The notes beneath the pieces are model-generated. The model was not told the origin of the DNA, did not search any database, and saw only the letters and a program-made list of their open reading frames with translations. From the NCBI RefSeq assembly GCF_004799285.1, contig NZ_SSND01000001.1, forward strand, positions 1,364,001 to 1,428,000: a stretch of DNA of 64,000 bases, given 5' to 3'. This DNA is from Aliigemmobacter aestuarii (lineage in GTDB: Bacteria > Pseudomonadota > Alphaproteobacteria > Rhodobacterales > Rhodobacteraceae). The position numbers were made by a program, and so were the translations under genes. Below are positions 1 to 9,568 of this stretch, one piece after another; the stretch's first letter is position 1, and the number at the start of each line of letters is the position of its first letter.

Positions 1-1
1 T

Positions 2-2002
2 GCCGCGCCGCATGACGTGGTCAGCTTCGATTTCTTCGACACGATCGTGACGCGGAAGATCGCGCTGGAAGAGGTTCACGCAAAGACGGCGGAGTTTGGC
101 GAACGCTATGCCCGCGGCGACGACGGGCCCCTGCCCGCCGGTCTGCTGGCCCATTGCCGCCACCGGTATCAGGAGGCGGTCAAGGCGCGCGGCATGGCAT
201 CGACCAGCCGTTTCCGAAACGAGGTTGACCTGGCCGAGGTCTTTGACGGTGCGCTGGCCCCCTATATCCGGGATGCGGACCGGCGCCGCAGGATCATCGA
301 TGCGCTGATCGCGCATGAGGTGGAAACCGAAAAGCGCGTCCTGTCGGTCGATCCGGGCATGGTTGCCGCGCTGACGGCCCTGCGCGCGGCGGGCAAGACC
401 GTGATCCTTGTGTCCGACATGTATCTGGCCGAGGCTCACATCCGGTCGATCCTCGACCATCTGGGCATCGCGGCGCTGTTCGATCATGTCTATGTGTCCT
501 GCACTGTCGGCGTGACGAAGGAAAGCGGCCTGCTGTTCGGCCATGTCGACCGTGAACTGGGGCTGGAGGGTCGGCCGCGCATCCATTTCGGCGACAACTG
601 GAACAACGACGTGGCCCAGCCCCGGCGCATGGGCTGGGAGGCGCGGCACTATTTCCGCCGCGAAAACGAGGAAACGAAGGCCCGCCTCGATCTGGAAGCG
701 CGCCTTGGGGGGATCGACCCGGAACGCGCGCTGGAAATGCTGCTGTCCGATGTCCTGCCAGGCGGGCCGGAGGATACCGTGCGCATGACCGGGGCCGCGT
801 TTTCCATCTTTGCCCGCCGCGTGTTGCAGACGGCGGTGCGGGGCGGATACGACCGCATCCTGTTCCTGACCCGCGACGGGACCGTCTTTCACGAACTGAT
901 CCGCCATTACATCGACGGCAGCGGCGCGGCGGCGATCATGCCCCTGCCGAAGATGGAGGATCTGGCCTTCAGCCGCCGCAAGGGCGTTGTGCTGAACTAT
1001 CCCGACCTTGAGGACCCCGCCTGGGAAGGCTTCCTGAACTTCAACGTGCGCTGGCTGACCCATGCCGAACCCACGCTTGCCGCGATCTTGCAGACGTTCT
1101 CGGTTCCGGGCGGTGAACTGGGCCTTTCGGGTGACGGCGAACGCTTGACCCTGAACGGCGAAGACGTGGCGGGTATCCCGCTCGATCTGCTGCGCGACCG
1201 TCCCGACCTTGCACAGCCCCTGCACGCGGCGCTGGCGCGGCGGCGTGACATGATGCGGGACTATCTGGACCAGATGGACCTGTTCGACCGGAACGAAAAG
1301 CTTATGCTGGTGGATATCGGCTATTCCGGCACGGCCGCGAAGGCGATTTCCGAACAGATGTTCATACGGGAGGCGAAGGGCCAGACGGTGGCGTCGCGCA
1401 TCTCGATGATGCTGATGGCGGCGAACCGCTATTACCAGGGCAACCTGCGCCAGCTGCATCCGCGCGTCACCATGTATCCCGGCACGCTGATCGACACGCG
1501 CGACTGGACGCATCGCGCGGTGGCGGCGAATTTCTCGTGGCTGGAGCCTTTCGCGGTGGACCGCAACCGCGGCAGCCTGCAGGACTTTGCGCAGGATGCC
1601 GAGGGCCGGATCCTGCCCAGGTTCGCGCCGGGCAGCCCCGCCGCGCCCGGCGCCCCCGACCGGGCGCGCCTGTTCGCCGCCGCGACCGCTTATGAAGACG
1701 CCCTGCGCGTCGCCCGCCTGCCCGAGGCCGAGGCCGACCGGCGCATGACCGACAGGTTCATCCGCAATTTCCTTTACCCCGACCGGTCCGCCGTGACCGC
1801 GATGGAAGGCCTTTCGCATCACGGCGGTCTGACCGAAGTTGCCGAGAAGGAGGTGATCATGCGGATCCGCCCCCATCGCATGATCCATGACCTGCGCGCC
1901 TGCCATCAGCAGGACAAGTGGCTTCAGGGCAGCCTGCGTGCAAGCGGGCTCGGCTTTCTCATCCCTCTACTGAACCGCATGATCGGCCTGGCGACACGAT
2001 GA
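2..2002 (+). CDS. HAD-like hydrolase with C-terminal partner domain (COG5610-like), 5' partial
   Basis: Cytoplasmic HAD-superfamily protein; the substrate is unknown, but the family sits in polysaccharide loci. Counting from the GTG at 17, motif I is FDFFDT (residues 4-9), motif II is VILVSDMYL (129-137) and motif IV is IHFGDNWNND (189-198). The residue two after the nucleophile D5 is Phe, as in dehalogenase-type members, so phosphatase activity is not assured. From about residue 255 a second domain begins (ILFLTRDG 281-288, LVDIGY 431-436, FLYPDR 585-590). The same second domain starts the protein at 7094. The frame stays open to the window edge and homologues carry residues before motif I, so the true start is probably upstream; GTG at 17 is the only start candidate inside the window. 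The stop overlaps the next start (ATGA), which implies co-translation with the glycosyltransferase. Confidence 0.8.
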   Translation, partial: AAPHDVVSFDFFDTIVTRKIALEEVHAKTAEFGERYARGDDGPLPAGLLAHCRHRYQEAVKARGMASTSRFRNEVDLAEVFDGALAPYIRDADRRRRIIDALIAHEVETEKRVLSVDPGMVAALTALRAAGKTVILVSDMYLAEAHIRSILDHLGIAALFDHVYVSCTVGVTKESGLLFGHVDRELGLEGRPRIHFGDNWNNDVAQPRRMGWEARHYFRRENEETKARLDLEARLGGIDPERALEMLLSDVLPGGPEDTVRMTGAAFSIFARRVLQTAVRGGYDRILFLTRDGTVFHELIRHYIDGSGAAAIMPLPKMEDLAFSRRKGVVLNYPDLEDPAWEGFLNFNVRWLTHAEPTLAAILQTFSVPGGELGLSGDGERLTLNGEDVAGIPLDLLRDRPDLAQPLHAALARRRDMMRDYLDQMDLFDRNEKLMLVDIGYSGTAAKAISEQMFIREAKGQTVASRISMMLMAANRYYQGNLRQLHPRVTMYPGTLIDTRDWTHRAVAANFSWLEPFAVDRNRGSLQDFAQDAEGRILPRFAPGSPAAPGAPDRARLFAAATAYEDALRVARLPEAEADRRMTDRFIRNFLYPDRSAVTAMEGLSHHGGLTEVAEKEVIMRIRPHRMIHDLRACHQQDKWLQGSLRASGLGFLIPLLNRMIGLATR

Positions 2003-3576
2003 AGATCCTGATCTATAACTGGGTACAGTTCGATAATCCGTTCATGCAGGGCGGGGGCGTCACGCTCTACCTGCGCAACGTCATCGAAGAGCTTCTGCGC
2101 CGGGATGACGTCGAGGTCTATTTCCTGTCGTCCGGCGACAAGTACGGGATGTTCGGCCGCAAACCGGCGATCCGGCAGACGAAGAACGCCTATGATACCC
2201 CCAGGCTCAGGACGTTCACGCTGTGGAACTCGCCGGTGAAGGCCCCGGCGCATGACGCCTTTCACGCCATCGACACCTGGCTGGACGATCCGGTGACAGC
2301 GCGCCTGATCGCCGATTTCGCGCGGCAGCACGGGCCGTTCGACGCCTTCCACATCCACAATCTGGAAGGGATCAGCGGCAAGGTCCTGTCGCTGGAAAAA
2401 TCCGACACCGGAATCCGGCGGCTGTTCTACACGATCCACAACTACATGCCCGTCTGCCCGCAGATCGAGCTTTTGTACGATGGCCGCCTGCCCTGCACGG
2501 ATTACCACGACGGCGCGCGCTGCGTCGGCTGCATCGCGCACAACAACCGGATGAAAGACCTGATCCGGTTTCACCGCATGGGGGGCTGGATCAAGGGGCG
2601 GGGACTGGCCGGGCATCCGCTTGGCGGCTTCCTGTTCGACATCTACGCCGGAACCCGCGCCTATGCGAAGGCCGCCCGGAACCTTGCCCGCGACATCCTT
2701 GGCGGGCTGCGCAACGGTTTCCGCAACTGGCATTTCCGCCCGCGTCAGGACGTAGGCACACGCCACGGATGGGAGCCTGACAGTTCGGTCAAGCCACCGC
2801 GCATCCTTCCGCTCGACCTGCCGGAAGACCGCGCCGAAGGCTATCGCCGCTGGCGCGAGACGAACGGCGCCGCGCTGCGCGACAATGCCGACGGGGTTTT
2901 CGCGGTATCGGACCTTGCCCGCGACAGCGCGATGCGTTTCCTGCCCGAAGGATCACGGGTCGAGACGCTGACGCTGCCGATCGACATCGAGGTTTCACCC
3001 GAACGGCGGGCGAAGATCCGGGCCGAACGGCAACCGTCCGAGGCCGGGGTGACGCTGTCGTTCATCGGCTATGACATTCCGTCGAAGGGACTGCCCTTCC
3101 TGATCGACGCGCTGTCCGAAATCGACGATCCGTGGTACCGCGAGAACGTGAACCTGTTGATCGTGGCGCGCTTCGGCGAACATCGCGCGCGCCAGTTGCG
3201 GCAACTCGAACACCGGTTCAGGAACCTTCGGATCGTGCCGGCCTATGCCCGCAACCAGTTGCTGGGGCTGTCGCAGCAGATCGACCTGAACGTCGTGCCC
3301 TCGATCTGGTGGGAAACGTTCAACCAGGTGACGGTGGAACTGGCGCGGCTTGGCGTGCCGTCGCTCGTCTCGTCGAACGTGGGCGCGAAACAGACGCTGC
3401 CGCACCCGGAAACATTCGTCTTCCGCGCCGGTGACGCCGCCGATTTCCGCGCCCGGCTTGATCCGCTGGTCAGGGACGCCGCCCTGCGCCAGAGCTTCTT
3501 CGATGCCGAACTTGCCATGCCCTCCGTCGCCGGGCATGTCGATGAACTCATGCGGCGCTATGGGGGCGGGGTGTGA
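1999..3576 (+). CDS. glycosyltransferase, family 4-like (GT-B fold), 525 aa
   Basis: Predicted cytoplasmic retaining glycosyltransferase. The N-terminus MKILIYNWVQF and the GGGVTLYLRNVIEELL segment (about residues 16-31) look like the acceptor-side Rossmann start of GT4 enzymes. The C-terminal half holds the donor-side features: LSFIGYDIPSKGLPFLIDAL, then LNVVPSIWWETFNQVTVE, where the acidic residue and following stretch match the GT4 EX7E region, and then VPSLVSSNVGA. A Cys-rich stretch (CPQIELLY, then C..Y..GARCVGCIAH) near residue 150-185 could bind a metal or form a structural knot. The start is the ATG that overlaps the preceding stop; a longer in-frame start at 1918 lies wholly inside the upstream gene and was discarded. 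The sugar specificity cannot be told. Confidence 0.8.
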   Translation: MKILIYNWVQFDNPFMQGGGVTLYLRNVIEELLRRDDVEVYFLSSGDKYGMFGRKPAIRQTKNAYDTPRLRTFTLWNSPVKAPAHDAFHAIDTWLDDPVTARLIADFARQHGPFDAFHIHNLEGISGKVLSLEKSDTGIRRLFYTIHNYMPVCPQIELLYDGRLPCTDYHDGARCVGCIAHNNRMKDLIRFHRMGGWIKGRGLAGHPLGGFLFDIYAGTRAYAKAARNLARDILGGLRNGFRNWHFRPRQDVGTRHGWEPDSSVKPPRILPLDLPEDRAEGYRRWRETNGAALRDNADGVFAVSDLARDSAMRFLPEGSRVETLTLPIDIEVSPERRAKIRAERQPSEAGVTLSFIGYDIPSKGLPFLIDALSEIDDPWYRENVNLLIVARFGEHRARQLRQLEHRFRNLRIVPAYARNQLLGLSQQIDLNVVPSIWWETFNQVTVELARLGVPSLVSSNVGAKQTLPHPETFVFRAGDAADFRARLDPLVRDAALRQSFFDAELAMPSVAGHVDELMRRYGGGV

Positions 3577-3678
3577 CGGCACCGTACCGCCGATCGCCGT
3601 GAAGATGCTTGCCTCGACCGTCCGGGGCCGTTACGAACCGCGGAACATATCCGCTGCGAAAAGATTGGGTCAGACGAA

Positions 3679-4293
3679 ATGAGCCGCACTTCCGCTCTCA
3701 TCATCAGGGGTAAACCGGTCACCGAAGGGCCGCGCACCTACATCGCCTATGGCGCGATGCGCGGTGGCACCACGATGGTGGCAGGCGTAATGCGCGGGCT
3801 GGGCATCTTCCTTGGCGACAATCTTGACGAGAACAACCAGGAAAGCGCGGATTTCCACGACAAGCCCGTGCCCGAGATGGTCGAAGCGATCAAGCGCAAC
3901 AACGAGGCGCATGACGTCTGGGGCTGGAAATTCCCGAATGCGGCGGATTATGCCGACAGGCTTTGGCCGCACCTGCGTGCGCCGCACCTGATCTGCGTCT
4001 TCCGCGACAGCGTCGCGAACGGTCAGGGCCTGAACCGCTGGCACCCCTACGGCCCGATCCCGGCGATCCAGGAAAGCATCCTGCGCCAGCAGCGGAACAT
4101 CAACCTGATCGCCACCCGCGCAGGCGCGCCCGCGATCCTGATCTCGTATGAAAAGGCCGAACGCAACAAGCGCGAATTCATCGAGGAATTCAGCGCGGCC
4201 CTTGGCCTGAAGGCGGATCATTCGAAGTTCGACTTCGAAGGCTTCATGGAGGCCAGCGCCTACAAGAAGTTTGACGAATTCGTCAAAGGCTGA
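3679..4293 (+). CDS. sulfotransferase-family protein, 204 aa
   Basis: Small P-loop-like sulfotransferase relative, probably transferring sulfate from PAPS to a glycan or similar acceptor. The phosphosulfate-binding loop is GAMRGGTTMVAGVMRGLG (residues 25-42). The 3'-phosphate-binding element is probably ICVFRDSVANGQGL (105-118), with Arg109 and Ser111. A Tyr/Glu pair follows in the C-terminal third (ISYEKAERNKREF). At 204 residues it is shorter than typical 250-300 residue members, mainly by lacking the middle insert, so activity is uncertain. It lies about 100 bases after the GT4 gene on the same strand and ends against the convergent sulfotransferase at 4372. Confidence 0.7.
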   Translation: MSRTSALIIRGKPVTEGPRTYIAYGAMRGGTTMVAGVMRGLGIFLGDNLDENNQESADFHDKPVPEMVEAIKRNNEAHDVWGWKFPNAADYADRLWPHLRAPHLICVFRDSVANGQGLNRWHPYGPIPAIQESILRQQRNINLIATRAGAPAILISYEKAERNKREFIEEFSAALGLKADHSKFDFEGFMEASAYKKFDEFVKG

Positions 4294-4295
4294 TC

Positions 4296-4320
4296 CGGGG
4301 CCTGGCCTTCATTGGCCCCG
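4296..4320. terminator. hairpin between convergent sulfotransferase genes
   Basis: Seven-base arms CGGGGCC (4296-4302) and GGCCCCG (4314-4320) around an 11-base loop, starting three bases after the stop of the plus-strand gene. There is no clear T-tract, so it may act as a weak bidirectional terminator or only stabilise the transcript end. Confidence 0.45.
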
Positions 4321-4371
4321 AAACCTGCGTAGCCGATGACACCCGACGGCCGGGCCCAAATACCGCGGCGG

Positions 4372-5175
4372 TCACGCCAGCAACGCATCCTCGATCCGCG
4401 TGCCGTAGCCGAACTGCGTGAAATCGGCAGCATAAATCGACTGGACGAGCGCGATCTCGGCCGGGCCATAGTGGCTGTCGATCTTGCTTCCGGCGTCCGA
4501 GGCGTGGTGCTTGCCGAAGCTCTGGTAATCCTCGGTCGAGCTGTCGTCGTAGAACCGCCGCTTGAAGGTCTGGAAATCCTCTCCGAACCGTTCGAACCGA
4601 CCGATGTAGTCCATCTGCAAACCGCCGACGCCACCGGTCAGCCGCCTTTGCGTCATGTAGTGGATGTCGCGCATCCGGTCTTCGATCCCGGACAGGCGTT
4701 CCAGGAATTCCAGGAAGGTCGGACGCGCACCGGGTTCGAATCCGAAGATCGGCAGGTGGCGCTTGCGTTCCCATTCATTCGTCACGAGCTTGTCGAGATA
4801 GGCCGACAGGACCCGCGTATACGGGTTCCGGCAGAAGGTGAAACGACGGTAACCGGCGCCAAGGACCGCCTTCGCATCCTCATCCTCAAGCGTGCTCAGC
4901 TGCCTGAGCGGCGACAGGCTGCGGTCATGCACCGCGCCTTTGGACGGCAGCACCATTTCGCCACCGACATATCGGTCCATCATGTATTTCTTGATCGACG
5001 TGCAGGCGACCTTGGGCGTCTCGAAATAGGCGATCCGGCGGACATCATCGATGCTGACGGTGTAGTTCCACGTCGGAAAGCGGATTCCGTAGCGCAGGTT
5101 GATGGCACGCATGGTTTCTGGGGTCATGATCGGATGAGGCCCTTCGGACGCTTTGGTCATGTCATTGGTCGTCAA
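4372..5175 (-). CDS. sulfotransferase family 2-like protein, 267 aa
   Basis: Predicted PAPS-dependent carbohydrate sulfotransferase. The 5'-phosphosulfate loop is FETPKVACTSIKKYM (residues 51-65), the usual family form PKxACTSIK. The 3'-phosphate motif is FCRNPYTRVLSAYLDK (114-129) with the conserved R-N-P and downstream Ser. The rest is helical and basic, as expected for the family. The start is a TTG whose first base overlaps the stop of the FkbM gene; GGGAG eight bases upstream supports it, though ATG at 5160 five codons later is possible. Translational coupling with the methyltransferase suggests both act on one product. No signal peptide or membrane segment is visible, so it acts in the cytoplasm before export. 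Confidence 0.78.
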   Translation of the reverse strand: MTTNDMTKASEGPHPIMTPETMRAINLRYGIRFPTWNYTVSIDDVRRIAYFETPKVACTSIKKYMMDRYVGGEMVLPSKGAVHDRSLSPLRQLSTLEDEDAKAVLGAGYRRFTFCRNPYTRVLSAYLDKLVTNEWERKRHLPIFGFEPGARPTFLEFLERLSGIEDRMRDIHYMTQRRLTGGVGGLQMDYIGRFERFGEDFQTFKRRFYDDSSTEDYQSFGKHHASDAGSKIDSHYGPAEIALVQSIYAADFTQFGYGTRIEDALLA

Positions 5176-6044
5176 ATCGGGGCGCTCCCTGCATGGCTTT
5201 CCCCCACATACCAGTCATCCCAACGGCTCAGGTCGGGGCGCCAGCGGGTGTAGCCGCGGGATTGCAGCAAGGTCAGGATCGCCTCGCGCTTTTCCGTCTC
5301 GCCGGCATGTTCGACGCTGATCAGGCGGAAGGACCAACGATCGAAATCCGTGGTGCGCAGGATCTCGTATTCCGATCCCTCGGTGTCCAGCGACAGATAA
5401 TCGACGACCCGGGGTGCGCCCTGGCTTTCCAGCAGGTCGTTCAGCGAAATGGTGTTGACCGCAAACCGGGTCTGGCGGTCACGGTTGCCGTTGCGTTCGT
5501 GAACGTCATCGGGAACGATCCCGGCGATGCGCGACAGTTCGGGCATCTGGTCGGCGCTGAGGAATTCCACCACCTCGCCGCTGCGGGCGGCAACGCAATC
5601 GGTGCAGATCCGCGCCGTCCGGTTGCGCTTCAGCGCCTCGTGCCAGACCGGGTTCGGCTCTGCAAGGATCCCGGTCCAGCCATAGGCGCGTTCAAGAAGA
5701 AGCGTATTGCTGAGCTTCTGCCCGTCGCAGGCGCCGAATTCGACGAAAAAGCCGCCGCGCTTTTCGCCCAGCATGTAAAGCGCCCAAAGGTCCTGCAGGA
5801 TCTGGGCGTGGCTATCCTTCAGGCGGGGCAGGCAGAAGGCAAAGAATTCCAGCATGTCGGCATGCCGGAACGACGGATCGGCGCGCTGCGCATCCAGAAG
5901 CCCGATCAGCAGATTGCGCAGGAAATGCGCTTCAAGCGGGCGGGCGGCATCGGTGCGGCCATGCAGGCAATTCTCGACCCCGGCAAAGGCGTTGCGGGCG
6001 AACCATGCCGTTTCATACAGCAGTTTTTCGTTCAGTTCCGCCAT
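5172..6044 (-). CDS. FkbM family methyltransferase, 290 aa
   Basis: SAM-dependent O-methyltransferase of the FkbM type, probably modifying a sugar of the local glycan. The SAM motif I is FFVEFGACDGQKLSNTLLLE (residues 99-118), followed by an acidic strand end AEPNP (128-132). The strand VDYLSLDTEGSEYEIL (214-229) carries the D-x-E-G-x-E signature of the family. About 80 helical residues precede the domain. The ATG at 6044 was chosen; the frame opens further to a TTG at 6113 but has no ATG there and reads an unlikely Arg-rich leader. It is followed, with overlapping stop and start, by the sulfotransferase at 4372. Confidence 0.8.
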   Translation of the reverse strand: MAELNEKLLYETAWFARNAFAGVENCLHGRTDAARPLEAHFLRNLLIGLLDAQRADPSFRHADMLEFFAFCLPRLKDSHAQILQDLWALYMLGEKRGGFFVEFGACDGQKLSNTLLLERAYGWTGILAEPNPVWHEALKRNRTARICTDCVAARSGEVVEFLSADQMPELSRIAGIVPDDVHERNGNRDRQTRFAVNTISLNDLLESQGAPRVVDYLSLDTEGSEYEILRTTDFDRWSFRLISVEHAGETEKREAILTLLQSRGYTRWRPDLSRWDDWYVGESHAGSAPI

Positions 6045-6222
6045 ACGGCCATCAACCTGCAAGAAACGCCCAATGCGCCTTTGCCTTCTGCATGATTGCC
6101 CGTCATGTGGCAAGGCCCGCAGGGCAAATGCAGGTTGCGTGCAGGGGTCGGTTCAGCTATCGCAAATGCGCCCGCGCCTGTTGTCCGGGCGCGCTTCGTC
6201 ACTGGTCAAGGTCCGTTGTCAA

Positions 6223-7089
6223 ATGATTGAACGCTTTGGCGCCATCGAAGACGCGATGCACAGGGCGAAGAATTTCGATGCCTTCTTCGCCTCGTCCTTC
6301 GCGGATGACCTGATGGATCGTCTGGAACAGCGGATGAACCATGCCGATGTCATCTCGCTCGACGTGTTCGACACCGTTCTTCTGCGCGACGAGAAAAGCG
6401 AACTGTCGCGGTTCCGCGACGTGGCGGAACGCTTTGCCGGACGGGCCGAGGTGCGCGAGGCGGCGCCGGACCTGACCATGCGGGCCTGCCTTGTCGCGCG
6501 GCTTTATTGCGCCGCGACGGCCTATCAGCTTTCGATCAAGGTGAATGGTGCGACCGAAGGCCGGCTGAACGACATCGCGCGCAACATGATGGTCAGCCTG
6601 CGCCTACCCGCGGAGATGGCCGCGCTTTGGATCGCGACCGAGCTTGAGGTGGAACGCGAACAGCTTCGCCCGTCGATCTTCGCCGATGCGCTGATGGCGC
6701 GGGCGATGGGCGCGGGAAAGCAGGTGATCCTTGTCTCCGACATGTATCTGGACCAATCCCAGATCGCGGAATTGCTGACGGCCTGCGGGCTGGAAACGGC
6801 GCGCTATACCCGGCTTTTTTCCAGCGCGGACACCCATGTGAACAAGCGCAGCGGCACGGTCTTTCCGATGATCGCCGAGGAAATGGGCCTGCATCCGTAT
6901 CGCTTCCTTCATCTGGGGGATTCCCTTGTTTCGGATTTCCAGCGCCCGTCACAGGCGGGCTGGTGGGCGCAGCATCTGCCGGTGCCCGATATGATGACCC
7001 ACGCCCGAATCAGGGACCATCATGCCACCTGCGAGGCGGTGTTCGGTCGCCCCGACTATCCGCTTCCCATGTCCGTGCCGAGCCTGTAG
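6223..7089 (+). CDS. HAD-like hydrolase, stand-alone, 288 aa
   Basis: Relative of the N-terminal half of the protein at window position 2. Motif I is ISLDVFDTVLLR (residues 44-55), motif II is VILVSDMYLDQSQIAELL (168-185), and motif IV is FLHLGDSLVSDF (228-239). As in the longer protein, the position two after the nucleophile Asp47 is Phe. There is no partner domain here: the protein ends shortly after the HAD core, and the matching partner domain begins the next gene, four bases downstream. The start is ATG at 6223; an earlier in-frame ATG at 5854 lies inside the divergent FkbM gene. It probably acts with the downstream glycosyltransferase on one glycan step. Confidence 0.78.
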   Translation: MIERFGAIEDAMHRAKNFDAFFASSFADDLMDRLEQRMNHADVISLDVFDTVLLRDEKSELSRFRDVAERFAGRAEVREAAPDLTMRACLVARLYCAATAYQLSIKVNGATEGRLNDIARNMMVSLRLPAEMAALWIATELEVEREQLRPSIFADALMARAMGAGKQVILVSDMYLDQSQIAELLTACGLETARYTRLFSSADTHVNKRSGTVFPMIAEEMGLHPYRFLHLGDSLVSDFQRPSQAGWWAQHLPVPDMMTHARIRDHHATCEAVFGRPDYPLPMSVPSL

Positions 7090-7093
7090 CGCC

Positions 7094-9568
7094 ATGAACA
7101 AACACATCGCAACGCTGGGGCCGGTCTTTCTGTTCTGGATTTCCCAGCTTCACGACAAGCTGGCCTACCTGCACGACACCCGCGGCTACAAGGCGCTTTA
7201 CTGCGCGCGGGCGGGCAAGCGCATCCAGGACCTGATGGATGCCTACACGGGGGGAAACGCCCCCTTTTCCGGTGATCTGTTCGGGATTTCGCGGATCGGG
7301 GCCTGTAAGGTAAGCGCGGGCGATCCCGCGATGTTCAAGACGGTCTATCGCGTCACGGCGGAAACGCTGAACCACGTCTCGCTGGCGGATCTTTGCAAGG
7401 CCTATTTTCAGCACAGCTGGGACGAAACCCATCCGCAGATGGCCGCGCTTGCCCGGCTGTCGCAGCGGTTCGATGAACCGAACTTCCGCGCGTTGATTGC
7501 CGCGAACGACCCGGCCGCGCGATATTTCCGCGACACAATGAACCAGAACCGCGAGGGCCTTCGGCAGTGGTTCCGCGAAAATCTTGGCGACCTGTCGGGC
7601 TATGTGCTGGTTGACAGCGGCTGGAAGGCATCCATCCAGGCGCTTCTGGCCGAGGCCTATCCGGAATTCGGCTTTCTCGGGCTTTATTTCGGTGTCATGG
7701 ATACCCGCCCGCTGGAAAACCGCTTTGGCGTCATCTTCGACAGCCCGACCTATCAGCCCGGCCGACCGTCAACCGTATTCGCCCTGCACCGCCACCTGGT
7801 CGAATCCATCCTCGAACCCAATGCACCCAGCATCGAGGACACGCTTGGCGGCCCGCAGGATGCGCTGGCGCGCGCGCAGCTTGAACAGGTCCGCAACGAA
7901 ACGCCCGATCCGGTGGCCGACCGGCTGTTCCTTGACCTGCGGGATTACATCGCCGCGAACGCGGGCAAGCCCATCGACCAGATCGAGGCGGACTACCGCG
8001 CCGCCCTGCCGCGCGTGGCCGACCTGCTGATCTATCCCGATCGCGAGGATGCGGTGGCGCTGGCCGGAAAGGACCGGTCGGTGGATTTCGGCCGCGAAGG
8101 CGCGATCCCTGTTCTGGCCGACGATACCGATTGCACCCCAGACGAACGGATTCAACGGTCGCTCTGGCCTCAGGGGCAGATCGCGCTTGAATACGAAGGG
8201 GCGACGGCCCGCCGCCTTCAGGCCATGGCCTCGGGCGCGCAGGACCGGGACTATTTCGCCAGCCACGAAAAGACCGACAGCGCCGCATCGGCACCTTCCG
8301 ACAAGCCCGCCGGTTGGGAAGGGTCGGTCGCCATCGTGACGCGGACCAAGAATCGCCCGCTTCTGTTCCGCCGTGCTGCGGCCTCGGTAGCTGCACAGAC
8401 CTACCGCAACTACCGCTGGGTCGTGGTGAACGACGGCGGCGATGTGGAGCCGGTCCGCGCGATCATCGGAAAATCGGGCGTCGATCCGCGCCTGATCACG
8501 CTGGTCAGCAACCCCCAAAGCGTCGGGATGGAAGCCGCGTCGAACATGGGCGTCCGCGCGGTCGATACGGAATATGTCGTGATCCACGATGACGACGATG
8601 CGTGGGAGCCGGATTTCCTTGCCGCAAGCGTCAGCTTCCTGAAAAGCCCGCGCGCCGCCGCGGCCAGGTTCGAGGGCGTCCTGTCGCGCGCGTGGCGGGT
8701 GTCGGAACAGATCGTCGGCGACCGGGTCGTGATCCACAAGACGGAACCCTACATGACCTGGGTATCCGAAGTGTCCTTGGCCCAGATGGCAGTGGGCAAT
8801 TTCTTTGCCCCGATCAGCTTCCTTTATCGCCGGTCGGTCTATGACGCCATCGGCGGCTACGACGAAAGCCTGCCGGTGCTGGGTGACTGGCGCTTCAACC
8901 TCGACTTCCTGCTGCGCGCGAACATCGGGTTCCTTGACCGGTATCTGGCCTACTACCACCACCGCGACATGGGCGACAGCAGCAAGGATGGCGTCTACGC
9001 CAATTCCGTTGTCGGCGGGCAAAGCCTGCATGCGCAGTATTTCTCGGTCGTGACGAACGGCATCCTGCGCGATCCGGAAACCCCGCCCGCCATGGCGGCG
9101 GTCATCGCCAACGGGCATCTCCAGCGCATCATGGAAATGAATTTCCGCAATTCCGCAAATGACAGGAACAAGGCGCTGCGGCAACTGATGGACGGGGCTT
9201 CCGACGCCACGGCAAAGGCTCCCTCCGGTCCCGCGTCCCTGCCCAAAGAGGACGCCGATTACATCCGGGCATGCATCCGCCGGGCCATCCCTCTTTCCCC
9301 ATCGCCGCGCAAGCTGTTCTCGCGCCTGCGCTGGACGGGCCGCGTCGAAAACATCGAACAGCCGCATGAACGGATGAAGTGGCTGCCGCGCGTGCTGCAC
9401 CTGATCCCCAGCCCGCCGGATTTCGATCACATCGCCTATCTTCGCGACCATCCGGAAATCTGGGCAACAGTCTACAACGGCCCCGATCAGCTTCTGCCCT
9501 ATCATCACTGGCTGATGGAAGGCATCGATCTTGGATACGAACGCCCGCGACTGAAGGCAGGGGCGTGA
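7094..9568 (+). CDS. HAD-partner domain fused to GT2 glycosyltransferase, 824 aa
   Basis: Two-part protein. Residues 1 to about 345 resemble the C-terminal domain of the first protein in the window: ALYCARAG (34-41), VLVDSGW (171-177) and LIYPDRED (312-319) match ILFLTRDG, LVDIGY and FLYPDR there in the same order. Residues about 408-640 form a GT-A fold family 2 glycosyltransferase: SVAIVTRTKNRPLLFRRAAA, VVVNDGGD, and the donor and metal site VIHDDDDAWEPDF (497-509), then GGYDESLPVLGDWRFNLD. The C-terminal 150 residues are unassigned. The start is ATG 7094, four bases after the HAD stop. No membrane segment is seen, so it is a cytoplasmic or peripheral enzyme. The sugar donor and acceptor are unknown. 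Confidence 0.78.
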   Translation: MNKHIATLGPVFLFWISQLHDKLAYLHDTRGYKALYCARAGKRIQDLMDAYTGGNAPFSGDLFGISRIGACKVSAGDPAMFKTVYRVTAETLNHVSLADLCKAYFQHSWDETHPQMAALARLSQRFDEPNFRALIAANDPAARYFRDTMNQNREGLRQWFRENLGDLSGYVLVDSGWKASIQALLAEAYPEFGFLGLYFGVMDTRPLENRFGVIFDSPTYQPGRPSTVFALHRHLVESILEPNAPSIEDTLGGPQDALARAQLEQVRNETPDPVADRLFLDLRDYIAANAGKPIDQIEADYRAALPRVADLLIYPDREDAVALAGKDRSVDFGREGAIPVLADDTDCTPDERIQRSLWPQGQIALEYEGATARRLQAMASGAQDRDYFASHEKTDSAASAPSDKPAGWEGSVAIVTRTKNRPLLFRRAAASVAAQTYRNYRWVVVNDGGDVEPVRAIIGKSGVDPRLITLVSNPQSVGMEAASNMGVRAVDTEYVVIHDDDDAWEPDFLAASVSFLKSPRAAAARFEGVLSRAWRVSEQIVGDRVVIHKTEPYMTWVSEVSLAQMAVGNFFAPISFLYRRSVYDAIGGYDESLPVLGDWRFNLDFLLRANIGFLDRYLAYYHHRDMGDSSKDGVYANSVVGGQSLHAQYFSVVTNGILRDPETPPAMAAVIANGHLQRIMEMNFRNSANDRNKALRQLMDGASDATAKAPSGPASLPKEDADYIRACIRRAIPLSPSPRKLFSRLRWTGRVENIEQPHERMKWLPRVLHLIPSPPDFDHIAYLRDHPEIWATVYNGPDQLLPYHHWLMEGIDLGYERPRLKAGA

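Noticed and set aside
6045-6113. Longer FkbM protein from TTG at 6113
   Set aside because: The extra 23 residues are Arg/Gln-rich without family likeness; ATG 6044 gives a normal start.
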